From Pteria penguin (taxonomy: Eukaryota; Mollusca; Bivalvia; Pterioida; Pteriidae): a stretch of 64,000 bases of DNA. Both the position numbers and the translations under genes were made by a program. Below the pieces are notes generated by a model. That model saw nothing but the letters and a program-made list of their open reading frames with translations, was not told where the DNA came from and searched no databases. Of this stretch, positions 1 to 39,053 are shown one piece after another; the stretch's first letter is position 1; the number at the start of each line of letters is the position of its first letter. The stretch lies in assembly GCA_035048485.1 (NCBI GenBank), contig CM068585.1, positions 20,758,001-20,822,000 of the forward strand, written 5' to 3'.

Positions 1-1831
1 AGTACTAGCAAAGTCAAAAACGAAGAAGTACCGAAGGATAAACCATATCTCATAGTCCATGGAATAAAAGGACAATATCACGTATAGTGTTATATTCAGA
101 CAAATGCGAACCCCAATAAAATGGAGGTGAGACCAGGTGCCTCGGAGGAGTAAGCGTCCCCCGTCCCAAAAGTTCTGAAACAACTTTTCAAGTCACCGAA
201 GTAAAAACATAAATATACACACGAAGGAGACAAGAACAAGAAGTCAAATTATCCTATTCAAGGTATGAAATGTTGTTAACTGAAATTCCGGCATCGGAGA
301 TGCTCGTGAACAAATCTCTGCATATATACGTATTATGTCAATTCAAGTATAGTAAAAACGATTAGTTTGGATGGTCAGATCCCAAAATATCGGTTAACAT
401 TTTTGAAAGAAGGATCCGAAATTGCACTAAGATCCCTATATCGACCAGAGAATTTCCTCAGTGACAATTTCAAACGTTCCTCAATATATCCATGTGAGAG
501 TAGTTTCATGGCAAGAAGCCTCGCTCTTAGGACGAAATTTTCGTATTTAGAGCAAGCCCTAGCATATCGTATATGTTGTGCAATGAATACGCTATATGCG
601 GGAAAGGAAGGTATGTTGCTACTCGGAAAAGGGAGGTTGATAATAATGAAATTAAAATCGTCGCGTTTGTCATTGAGAGAGGTTACTAATTAACCATCAC
701 AAATTGATAGGAGTATATCGAGGTATGAAGCAGAAGTTGTATCTTTTATCTAGAGTTATTTTGGATGTATGATGTTGAAGTGATCTTCAAATACCGGGTT
801 GTTAATCGGCAAAGCTTTATTATATCAATAGTAATACAGTAAAACACGTTTATAGCGAATCGCTAGGGACCAATAAAGCTGGTTCGTACTGTGCATAGTT
901 CGCCATATGCATATTACGATATTTACCGAGGGAAGAATTAAAGTTCGCTATAACCAAAATATGTAGCAAATCCTGTTTATTTTATTAAGGAACAATACGG
1001 TAGGCCGTTTACATACTGAATTTATAAACAATGAATATATCATACATGTTTGTAATCTGCACTCAAAGATTGTGCAATGCATCCAATCTTCAGAAGAAGT
1101 GAGTTAATTATTTTTCTTTGTCATTGTATCTGATGTTTTATCTGACACAAATTCCTTGAATGTATGAAGACAGTTGAAAACGTCAACATTATATCACTGT
1201 TTTCAGGTATTGTACTCCATGTATTTTTGCGAATAGCAAAGTCCGCCGCAGTGCCCTTCTTTGCCCGTTATCCTTCATCAACTTTAACAATGATTTGGTA
1301 TTTAGTTTCTAATGATATCGCTATGCGTTTCCTAGATGGGAAATCCATTACCAAGGTTAAAATATCTACTCCTAAGTAAGATAAACGCAGGTAAGACAGA
1401 CGTGCTTTTGTTTGTCAAACAATTATCGCCTCATATCTGAACTATGATGACAAACAAGTTGTTATTACAAATCACGTAATTGTAGTAATCACAGGTGATC
1501 AGTTCGTAATAACAGTGCGTATTTATGAAGAAATTTAACCACGGGGCCATTGGTTTTGGTTCGCAATATGCATTGGTTTGTACTATTAAAATTCACTAAA
1601 AACGGAAAATTTCCCATAACTTTACATGACGATAGTTCATAATAAGCATGAATTCTTAATAAACGTGTTCGTTGTATATGGAGTTTACTGTATGGTGTTT
1701 TACTACCATTTTGAGATAAGCAACTACTTGTTTACTCATTTTTTTTTATCATAATCATGATTTTAAATGGAAACCTCTACTTGTTTTAAAGAATGAATTT
1801 GAGTAATATACTAATAGTTTAATTCATTATG
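1..1831. other. Region without recognised genes
   Basis: It holds open frames of 108 codons (367-693, +) and 71 codons (1164-1379, +) that I do not recognise and consider chance. 838-985 (cgtttatagcgaatcgctagg...agttcgctataacc) resembles a worn mobile-element piece. The rest is AT-rich intergenic or intronic sequence. Confidence 0.4.
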
Positions 1832-1839
1832 TCACTTAC

Positions 1840-2152
1840 CAAAGCAAATGGTGATGTTGGAGACAGAGACCGACCATCCGGCTGACACGCCAGATAATGA
1901 GCACCCTGTGGGACAAGCTTTATGTAGAACACAAGTCCTGGTGTCTGTATGATAGGACACAGACAGACACCGCCGGTCACTCCAGCAATGTAGTCTACAG
2001 ACGGTCAAGCTTGGTGTAGCCGTCTGCCACATTATATCACTATTTATCCTGCAATCGCCATAGATCTGCTTAAATTCTGTTGTAACAGGAAAAGAAATGC
2101 CGAATACGACACTAAAAATTCCAGGCAAAAGTAATAAACTTACGCAAACCAT
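1840..2152 (-). CDS. First exon of a secreted PAN/apple-like domain protein (partial)
   Basis: ATG at 2152, a signal peptide (MVCVSLLLLPGIFSVVFG), then a cysteine-rich segment: GDC, TVCRLHCWSDRRC, TRTCVLHKAC, then TGC. The C-x-x-x-C spacing with a following aromatic SY fits PAN/apple domains of molluscan secreted proteins and lectins. The exon ends at a GTAAGT donor (1839-1834), phase 1. The next exon would lie at lower coordinates; I could not find it in 1-1830, so it is probably outside the window. The ligand is unknown. Confidence 0.6.
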
Positions 2153-3475
2153 GCTTTTCCTGTCTAATTATTTTGTCTTATCTAACATCCATAGGGAGAC
2201 GACTTGAATACTAGTAAAAGTAAAAGTCCAGTAATAGTCAGTTACTGGATATCAACAGCTAACTGAAAGAGCTTGATAAATATATATGAGAACAATTCCA
2301 TGTGTATTGATTAAGTACACCACATGCGCATTTCGACAGGTTATGCCTCTTCAGTGATGGTCACGGTCGAAACTGTGGAATTTCGTAGTACATAAATATT
2401 TAAAGGGCACACTTATCACCAAATTGACATAAGAGTCAAAGAACTGATTCAAGGACACAGCTAAGAATGAAGGCGATGCTCTGTATAGGCAGCTACATGT
2501 CCATGCACTACTGACAGTAAATTTAGCCAGAACAAACTAATTTTCTTCAATCTTAGTTTCACTTTCTACACTTTGTTCTGTTATAAAATCATATCTACTT
2601 GATTAGTTTTATAAAGAATGTATTTAATAAGTTTAGCTCTCAAGAAAATTACAAAACAAATTTTAGTTTCGTTTTTATCTTTATCGTTCAAAATTTTTTA
2701 ATACTAAAATTTTCGCCATCATGTTCTCCAGCCTACAGGTAATGCTCTTAATAAAATATCGTGACGGAGATTAGTTACGTGTTACGGTAGTTTACGCAAG
2801 TGTAATTTTAAAAATATGTAATGTGTAAAACTGGTTTATTTGCAAAAATTTTGTAAAACGATTCAACTGTCACTTTTAGTATAAAATGTGTTACCCAAAC
2901 CTTTTCAGAGGAGACAAGGTCCTGAGCCTCGTTCCCTCTGACTGTTAGTTGGGACTCCTACAGATCAAGGATCAGACAGCCAGAGCACAGTTTATGTATG
3001 TTTAAGTCACATGACATATTTTTTTATACCTGCACAGTATTCCATATGCATAGAACGTTTCATGTGGACATTTTGATGATCTCTCGTCTTGAGAAACATG
3101 TTGGTCCTTGTTCTCTATATATGGGGGATTATTTGTAAATTTCTAAATGCTTTTCATTTGATTCTACTGCGTTTGCGATGAGTGGGAAGGTGGTCGTCCG
3201 TAAACCGGTTTACCATACCTATTGAGTGGCGTCTGTTAATTTAATTGACCGTCCTAAGTCGGTATCGTGACTGCAGATCGAAATTTTTGTAATGCTCTTG
3301 GTGAATTGTGTCATACATTTTGGTCAGATGTCTTCTGTTTTCTCTACAATATTTTACACGATTTTAAACACTAGCTAAATTTCTTTTCATTTAATTTCTT
3401 TTCTTATTAACATGTACCTTACTTGAACCTTTACCTCGTAAAATGAAGGCGAAGCGTTGTAATGACACCTTAGGA
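2153..3475. repeat. Intergenic sequence with a retroelement 3'-end fragment
   Basis: 2153-2900 shows nothing recognisable. 2905-3290 is related to 24780-25170: both run from ttcagaggagac(a)aggtcctgarcctcg through ggactcctacagatc to the aaggtgg..gtaaaccggtt block. In the second copy this follows an ORF fragment, so this is the 3' part of the same element. Confidence 0.55.
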
Positions 3476-4685
3476 AACTTAATGTAATCTGCATATGATT
3501 TACTGCATGACACATCAGGAATCTAAATGTAATCAGCATATGATTTACTGAATGGCACATCAGGAAACTAAATGTAATCTGCATCTGATTTACTGCATAG
3601 CATATCAGGAATCTAAATGTAAGCTGCATATGATTTACTGCATGGCACATCAGGAATCTAGATGTAATCTGCATATGATTTACTGCATGGCACATCAGAA
3701 AACTAAATGTAATCTGCATATGATTTACTGTTTGGCACATCAGGAATCTAAATGTAAGCTGTGTATAATTTACTGCATGGCACATCAAGAATCTAACTGT
3801 AATCTGCATATGATTTACTGTTTGGCACATCAGGAATCTAAATGTAAGCTGTATATGATTTACTGCATGGCACATCAGGAATCTAAATGTAATCTGCATA
3901 TGATTTACTGCATGGCACATCAGGAAACTAAATGTAAGCTGCATATGATTTACTGCATGGCACATCAGGAATCTAAATGTAAGCTCTGTATGATTTACTG
4001 TATGACACATCAGAAAATTAAATTCAAGCTACACATGATTTACTGTTTGGCACATCAGAAAACTTAATGTAAGCTGTGTATGAGTTACTGTATGGCACAT
4101 CAGGAAACTAAATGTAATCTGCATATGATTTACTGTATGACACACCAGGAATCTAAATGTAATCTGCATATGATTTACTGCATGGCACATCAGGAATGTA
4201 AATGTAAGCTGCATATGATTTACTGAATGGCACATCAGAAATCTAGATGTAATCTGCATATGATTTACTGTTTGGCACATCAGGAATCTAAATGTAAGCT
4301 GTGTATGATTTACTGTATTACACATCAGGAAACTAAATGTAATCTGCATATGATTTACTGTATGGCACATCAGGAATGTAAATGTAAGCTGCATATGATT
4401 TACTGTATGGCACATCAGGAAACTAAATGTAATCTGCATATTATTTACTGTATGGCACATCAGGGAACAATGTAATCTGCATATGATTTACTGCATGGCA
4501 CATCAGGAAACTAAATGTAAGCTTTATATGCTTTACTGAATGGCACATCAGGAAACTAAACTTAAGCTACATATGATTTACTCTATGGCACATCAGGAAA
4601 CTTAATGTAAGTTGCAAATGATTTACTGTTTGGCACATCAGGAAACTAAATGTAATCTGTGTATGATTTACCGTATGTACAAAAT
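3476..4685. repeat. 45-bp minisatellite, about 26 copies
   Basis: Unit tgatttactgcatggcacat then caggaatctaaatgtaagct and gcata. Copies alternate in a few bases (aatct/aagct, gaat/gaaac). Because 45 is a multiple of three, open frames of 143-207 codons appear on both strands with 15-residue repeats; none has coding support. Confidence 0.93.
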
Positions 4686-5731
4686 GTGACAAAGTTGAAT
4701 TTTTTTAAAGTCTTTTTTTTTTATAGTCGGAGAGATGAACCTGACGAGGTATTGCCAATGCTCATACTACTGAGCACCATACATTGTAGGACGTAACTTT
4801 CTAAGGTACATAAGTTAATCAATTAACCGGTTCACGGGCCACCTTCCCACTAAATCAGTTTGCCTTGCCTATTATGAATTATTCTGCGGGGGGAAATCGC
4901 CTGTTAAGGACATACCCGGCTCGCTGAACTTTTATACCTTTGTACTAAAGGGTTCCTCTTATCAAATGCAATTGATGACAAAAATGATAACTCTAATTTA
5001 GTCATGAATAAAGCTCTAGGGATGCCAGGAATATTGCAATTACAGATTTTTGTCTTTTTATCGGGAGCGTTTCAATTTCTTTGCTTCATTCAAGGAATTA
5101 TGTACATGTATCTAATATATTTTGTTTCAAATATGAACTGAAAATGTCCGTCATAAAAGAAAATAGTGTGTAATGCTTAATTTTGCCTATACATGGCAAA
5201 GAAAAATGTTTGAATTATTTAATCAAGGAAGTTGAAAAAAAAACCCAAGTTTTCATTTGGTAACCACATCAGACGTCACTACGAGTCTCTATGATAGACC
5301 ATAAGAAGAAACTGGTTGAGTGTGAAGAAAATCTATCCTAAAACTGCATAAGTAGGATATGACCTTAAATGGAAAGCTTTCGTGCAAAATGATCAGTTAT
5401 GCTGGTTGGTTGATTTGTATTTAACTTTGCTTTCAACAATATTTCCGTTATATGACAACTTCTTTGTCATAGTGGTGCAATACTAGAATCCAATCAATTA
5501 CGATACTGCAAGCAAATGCTTAATCAAATTAAGGCATATTGTACAAATTGCTCAACGGGACCAAATTAAACTGATTAAAACTTGCGCCGGATCCTGGACA
5601 TATTCTCTTATCCATTGATAAAATAAGACTTGTTAAACTCTTGGTGACATTATTAAGATAACATCTTACATAGATGTTATTGAAATATCCATAAATGTCA
5701 ACCATATGAAGCAGAATGCTTAACAAATTAA
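4686..5731. other. Intergenic, with inverted retroelement remnant
   Basis: 4815-4870 carries the reverse complement of the aaggtgg...accggtt block found at 3185-3220, so the 45-bp array sits between opposite-facing remnants. Otherwise nothing is recognised. Confidence 0.4.
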
Positions 5732-8046
5732 ACAAGAGGTCCAAGTGGGCCTATATCGCTCACCTGAGTACCTATATTATCAGTCATGCATGAAGGAAGA
5801 ATTCATTTATTTTTGCATTAATGTGACTAAGTCAACACAGATGTTGAAAATATGTCAAATTTTATTTCAGGCTAGAATAAAAAACAACACTTTTTTGCAC
5901 ATCCATTCAGGTGATTTTGATATTAAGCATTTCCTTTGTCTCTGCAAGAAGTCATTCAGGGCAACAAGTTAGTCATTTTCTTTAGGTGGGGCCTTTTGTT
6001 GACTGATTTCAAGTCTGGGTCATGAACAACAATTGTTTCAATATTGTCCAGATCTAACTCAAAATTGCCTAATTTCATATGTTGAGTGTTGAGAAACATC
6101 TAAAAACTTATTTAGATGTTTAAAGAAATGAAAGAAAAATTTTGACCACAGCTGGATTTGAACCGCTACTCTCCATATTTCAATTACCAAGTGGTATATG
6201 TACTATTGTGAGAACTGCTTTTTAGACATGGTGGCATTATCTGTTAACCAATTTGGATGAAATTTACCAAATTGATAGAGGACTTTTAGTACTTCATGTA
6301 TTCCATGTTTCATTAAAATCTTTCATGTGGTATAACAGCAGAAGTGAAAAATGTGATTGAATTGTTCCTATACACCCTCATTTGGAAGTCTTAAAAAATT
6401 CATAGAAAATCCAAAAATTGAGATATTGACAAAATTCTTTCAAAGTAACAATCCTTACCATAATTATGATCACAATAGTCCATAAGAAATCATCATTATC
6501 AATTAACTAGGAAATATGACACTTTTTTCTGCATTGAATCACCAAGTCCAAAGAAATGTCGAAAAAAATTCTAAAATTTGATTTTGGAAGGGAACCAAAA
6601 TGACAATACATCTTCACTCATCCCTCTAGATCATTTCTATGCATTCTGTTTGTCTCTGTATACAGCCCGTATGAAAAAGAATATTGTTAAACAAGGGAAC
6701 TCTCTTGTGACCTACTCTTGACTATGGTGGCGCCACCTGTGAAGAGGTCTGGACGAAAACAACAGAATTTGAAGAGGATCATAAGTGACTTATTTCTACC
6801 AAGATTTATTAAAATCCTTCAAACAATTTTGTAGAAAAAGTTGAAAATGTGAAAAATGGCCAACCCCCCCCCCCCCCCTTTTTTTTTTTGGAAGTCTTAA
6901 ACGTAAAATTCCTAATTTCATATGTTGAGTGTTGAGAAACATCTAAAAACTTATTTAGATGTGTAAAAAAAAAAAAAAAAATTTTTTGACCACAGCTGGA
7001 TTTGAACCGCTACTCTCCATATTTCAATTACCAAGTGGTATATGTACCATTGTGAGACCTACTTTTAGACATGGTGGCATTATCTGTTAACCAATTTGGA
7101 TGATCCGCACAAAAAACAAAACCTTTGAAAAGGACTATGAGTACTTGCATCCTACCCAGTTTTATCACAATCCTTCAAGTTGTTCTGTAGATCAAGTTGA
7201 AGATATGAAAAATTGTCCCCCCCCCCTTTTCTTGGAAGTCTTAAAAAATTCATAAAAAATTCAAAAATCAAGATATTGAAAAAATTCCTTCACACCAGCA
7301 TTCCTTACCATAGAAATGATTAAATGAAACCAAATGAATGCATCAATGTTTACTAAAAGAAAATAATAACTCTTTAATGCATTAAAATAACAAAGTCCAA
7401 AATAAAAATGAAAAAACGTCAAAAATTTGATTTCGGAATGGAACCAAAAATATCAACACTTCTTCCAATATGCCTCTATCTCATTCCTATGCAGTCGGTT
7501 TGTCGCTGTATGCACCCGATCTGAATAAGAAGTTTGTCAAAGGAGGGTACCCTCTGTGACCTACTATTTCTTACCATCAAAATGATCAAATTAAACCAAA
7601 TTAATGCATCAATGTTTACTAAAATAAAAAAATACCTCTTTTCTGCATTAAAATTACCAAGTACAAAAAAACGTCAAAAATTTGATTTCGGAATGGAACC
7701 AAAAATAACAACACTTCTTCACACATCCCTCTAGATCATTCCTATGCATTTGGTTTGTCTCTGTATGCCCCCGGTCTGAAGAAGAAGTTTGTCAAAGGAG
7801 GGTACCCTCTTTGACCTACTTTTGCCTGTGGTGGCGCCACCTGTTGATGAATCTGGACGAAAAACAACAACACTTGTAGGGGACCATGAGTACTACATGC
7901 TTATCAAGTTTCATCAAATTCTGTTCAGTGGTTCTGGAGAAGAAGTCGAAAATGTGAAAAGTTAACGACGGATGACGGACGACGGACGGACGACGGACGG
8001 TGATTGATCACAATAGCTCACTTGAGCCTTTGGCTCAGGTGAGCTA
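5732..8046 (+). mobile_element. Hairpin-ended dispersed repeat, copy A
   Basis: It starts acaagaggtccaagtgggcc (short hairpin AGG-CC/GG-CCT) and ends with the hairpin agctcacttgagcc/ggctcaggtgagct, preceded by a (GACG)n tract at 7965-8000. Inside, a block with a tRNA B-box-like segment (minus strand ggttcaaatcc) appears twice, near 6145-6180 and 6990-7020. It is nearly identical to copy B. No transposase is present, so it is non-autonomous. The layout resembles non-autonomous Helitron-like or 'pearl' elements of bivalves (inference). Confidence 0.75.
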
Positions 8047-9045
8047 AAAACAAAAATACCCAGAGAGCCTATAATGTATCTATTACAAATAAAATTAATT
8101 AAGGGCATTAAATGAAGTTTAAATATTAAGTATATGTTGTTTTCTCTGGGGAAGCCATCAATGTAAAGTCATTCAGATATAAGTATGCATGCATTCCTTT
8201 TACGACAGGCAAGTACGACCATACTAGAATTTGCAATAGGAAAACATTAAACCCCAATATGAAATTTTAAATTTCTTTTTGAGTCTTTTACTGATTACTG
8301 AAAGAGAAGTCAACATACATTTATCACTTGATATTTAACAAAAATTGCTACGGATTCAGACGTGTATTTCAATTAACTTTAGAACTATCAACGTGTCTCG
8401 ATGGAGATTCAAGGACCACTGGTTATCAGAGGGGAGACCAGGTGCTCTGAGGAATTAGGAATCTCCTGTTTTGCTTACCACAACCTCATTAATACCAAAC
8501 GCTAAAATAAAACAAAATATTTCACAATGCACATTACATGAAGTAAATGTGTACCACAAAGGAAGGACAGGCAGGGAAACAGAAGATAATGAATTAGAGA
8601 GTCCTAGTCGGGAGCCGGAATCGAACTCGGGTCCTGGGGTCTGAAGTCCAGTGCGATACCACTTGACCAACTTGACCCAATTTTCATTTGTAAGAAGTGG
8701 TATAAGAAAATCAAAAATCAATACAAGTCACTTCTGATTAAAATTTGATAACATACATACTGAATAAATTGCTAAAGTGATCTACAAATGTACTTTGTTT
8801 TGCGCTTTTCTGTATAAGTAGAAAAAACATCAGTTGTATTTTGACTTCAGTTTAAAGAAATCATAACAATACAGCAAGCATGAACTCTTTAAATATACAT
8901 AATAAATATTTGTTTTACAGAGGAATTTTAAAGTACAAACGTAGTAGTTTTTCTTTAAAAATATTAAGGAGTATTTTGGTTGTGAAAATGAGTTACAGGT
9001 CATTCATTGCTGTATTTTTTATATTATAAGTTGTTCATATATATA
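8047..9045. other. Intergenic stretch with a tRNA-like SINE head
   Basis: Minus strand 8680-8585 reads as a tRNA-like segment: ggtcaagtggtatcgcactg, then cagaccccagg and the B box gagttcgattccggc. It is a SINE head, not a working tRNA, because no matching acceptor stem is seen. Otherwise nothing is recognised. Confidence 0.45.
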
Positions 9046-9049
9046 TAGC

Positions 9050-9330
9050 CCAGTCGGTTAGAGAGTCGGATGCATGACAGCTAGGCGATTCGGTACCATA
9101 GGTCGTGGGTTCGAGTCCCAGACGGGGAACGAATATAAGTGAAATATAGGGTGCGTTGTTAGCTGTAGTGTCTTTGTGCTTTATATGTTTGTCTGATTTG
9201 TCTTTATTTTCTACAGGTATTTCTTCGGAGATCCAAGGTCCATAGTACTCCCAGGTGTGTCACTGATTCTATTTGTGCTTTATATGTTTATTTCTCTTTC
9301 AGTGTTGTATTCTCTCAGAGGATCCGCCTG
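9050..9330 (+). repeat. tRNA-derived SINE, first copy (5' truncated)
   Basis: It begins inside the A box (gcccagtcggttagagagtc), has the B box gtgggttcgagtccc, and then a body ending in ggtccatagtactcccaggt. It is the same family as 9425-9680. Confidence 0.7.
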
Positions 9331-9424
9331 CATTTACGTCGGGTAAATTCCTTCACTTTCCGCGGCCGTGTTGTCATGCATTCGATTAGCTAATGATTGG
9401 CCATTAAAGCTCCATTTTTGTGGA

Positions 9425-9680
9425 GCTCGGGTAGCTCAGTCGGTTAGAGGGTCGGATGCATGACAGCTAGGTGATTCGGTACCATAGGTCGTGGGTTCGA
9501 GTCTCAGACGGGGAACGAATATAAGTGAAATATAGGGTGCCTTGTTAGCTGTAGTGTCTTTGTGCTTTATATGTTTGTCTAATTTGTCTTTATTTTCTAC
9601 AGGTATTTCTTCGGAGATCCAAGGTCCATAGTACTCCCAGGTGTTTCACTGATTCTATTTGTGCTTTATATATATATATA
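9425..9680 (+). repeat. tRNA-derived SINE, second copy
   Basis: The complete head ggtagctcagtcggttagag (A box) and gtgggttcgagtctc (B box) are followed by a body identical in layout to the first copy. It ends at a (TA)n tract. The two copies are in direct orientation about 375 bp apart. Confidence 0.75.
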
Positions 9681-9735
9681 TTAAAAATATTAACAAAGCA
9701 CAAGTAGGAAATATAACAACAACGTTCACTATTCA

Positions 9736-9789
<54 letters not shown>

Positions 9790-10272
9790 CACAAGTAGGA
9801 AATATAACAACAACGTTCACTATTCAAAAATGTCGGATCAACCGTGGGTCAATGCAAGTCGCTAAAGAATAAAAGAGGTCAAATATAAAAGCACAAGAAA
9901 GCGACAAACGACACTAAAATAAAAAGAAAACATTGTCAAATTTTCGAGGCGATCTGCCCCTTCCTCAGGACAAAACAATATAAAATACTACATGAATAGA
10001 AATATAAGAAAAGAAAGCTATATACAAAGCACTAGTCTAATTATGCGGTGATATCGGGCGTCAGCTACATTTTGCTTGTTTGTAGTTCGCTGCCCAAATG
10101 TAAAATGACCAGGCCTTTATCCGATATCGTGGTCATAGGGGAATAGGGCGACACCTACTGTGCGGTTTGCCTTGACCCATTGATGGGCGAAATCTTTTCT
10201 CATATTTCTATTCATATTGTTTTGTCCCGAGGAAGGGGCAGATCGCCTCGAAAATTTGACCATAATTTTTTT

Positions 10273-10360
<88 letters not shown>
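9664..10360. repeat. Simple repeats and inverted 70-bp arms
   Basis: (TA)n at 9667-9682 and 9738-9762, (GA)n at 9763-9789, and (TA)n at 10277-10358. 9935-9990 (caaattttcgaggcgatctg...) recurs inverted at 10213-10262. A 40-bp segment (gcacaagtaggaaatataac...) is present at 9698 and 9789. Confidence 0.7.
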
Positions 10361-10361
<1 letters not shown>

Positions 10362-10394
10362 CGACATTTAACATAAACGTTACAATTTGTCATT

Positions 10395-10860
10395 GTCTGA
10401 GCTTTGATATGTATTTAAGGAATGAATATAATTTTTTTCGTTGCATGGAGGTATACCACGAAAAAGGCAAAGTAAACTGTAGCGCATGATGCATAAATTT
10501 CCCCTCCCATTTTTGTGGTATACCTTCATCCAACGAAAAACAAATTAGATTCATTCCTCATCATTTAATTCCTTTCTAACATATTTTATATTCTCAGGAA
10601 TTGGTACTTTGTGTCTGCACTATTTCTCAACATCTTTAAGGAATGAATCTATTTTCTACTTCGTTAGATGATGGTATACCTCGAAAAAGAGGACGGAAAA
10701 CTACATCATTGCGAGTAGCGCATGATGCATAGTTTCCGTCCTTTTTTTCGTGACCAGTATAACTCCATCCAAAGAAAAACAAATTAGATTTATTCCTTAT
10801 CATTTTTAATTCTTTCAAACATGTCTTATTTTCTATGAAATTGATGCGTTTTCTCAACAT
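10395..10860. repeat. Two tandem hairpin elements
   Basis: 10415-10545 and 10640-10795 each fold: arms ttcgt..gcatgg(a)ggtatacc and ggtatac(c)ttcatccaacgaa, with agcgcatgatgcata in the loop of both. Both units end with tttctcaacatct. The unit of about 226 bp is duplicated head to tail. Confidence 0.65.
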
Positions 10861-11196
10861 CTCTAAATTTCTACAACGGTGATCTGAATACTGACGTCAC
10901 AGTTACCAAAACGCAGGAAATTACGTCGTCAAAGAAAAAATTTCTAGGATGAGATATACCACTACTAATCAAACATGTAACACGATGTAAAATTAAATGA
11001 TTTATTTACAACATCAGTTTGGAATTCTGAATGTCGAGGTCTTTACGACCGCATGAAGTGTATATTCAAAGAAATTGAGAAAAAATCTATCCCTCTTAAA
11101 GAGCTTTGCAGACGTCATTATGAAAGGAACTTTTTGAAAGAAACCGATCTTCTCTTCCTGGTACCACTAGTCAAAGAAGATTAAAAGAGATGTATA

Positions 11197-38478
<27,282 letters not shown>

Positions 38479-39053
38479 CCTTCACTGACAGGGTTCCATA
38501 CTACCAGGATAACTTGTTAGTAGTTATTACTTGAATTGGCCCTCTTTGTTTTACACCATATTACCTAAAATTTTTATTAAAATATGAGTATACATAAGAA
38601 AATATTCAAAAACTCATTCCACATGATTAGCATACCTAACATATTCATGTAAGATAATTTTATTGGTAAAAAAAAAAGTAGGAAAAATTGGACAAATTTA
38701 TGTCTTTTAATGAAGATGAAAGTCTCCAACAATTAAGGATAAAGATGTGGTTAGAATGGTCAGTTTTGAGTTTGAACCCATGACCATCTTCCTAATTTGA
38801 AGATCTTGTGTGTTGACTATACATGTATTACTTGTCATGGAGAGTTTCAATTCACTTAGCATTTTCTGAAAATTGGACTACATGATTAAACTGATTATTT
38901 CTCAGAACATGTCATTGATCACCAAATATTAAAGATTTATATTCACAATTTCTTTCAAAAATAAATAATGTAAGTAAAAACACATCATCAATGACTATCC
39001 AATATAAATTTAAAAGAAAGATTAGAATTACAGTATTTAGATCAGAGATAAAA
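38479..39053. promoter_or_regulatory. FANCF 5' flank
   Basis: The interval between the FANCF start and repeat copy B. No TATA box or binding site stands out. The promoter is placed here only by position. Confidence 0.25.

Noticed and set aside
3387..4475. Long repeat-protein ORFs on both strands
   Set aside because: They are a by-product of a 45-bp period without stops. The mirror frames and lack of splice or start context argue against coding.
9425..9525. Functional tRNA gene, also 8585-8680, 42240-42312 and 51232-51300
   Set aside because: A and B boxes are present, but the acceptor stem and anticodon arm do not form properly, and each is followed by a SINE body.
10117..10489. IYIYIY ORFs, also at 13453-13814
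   Set aside because: These are (TA)n and (GT)n tracts translated.
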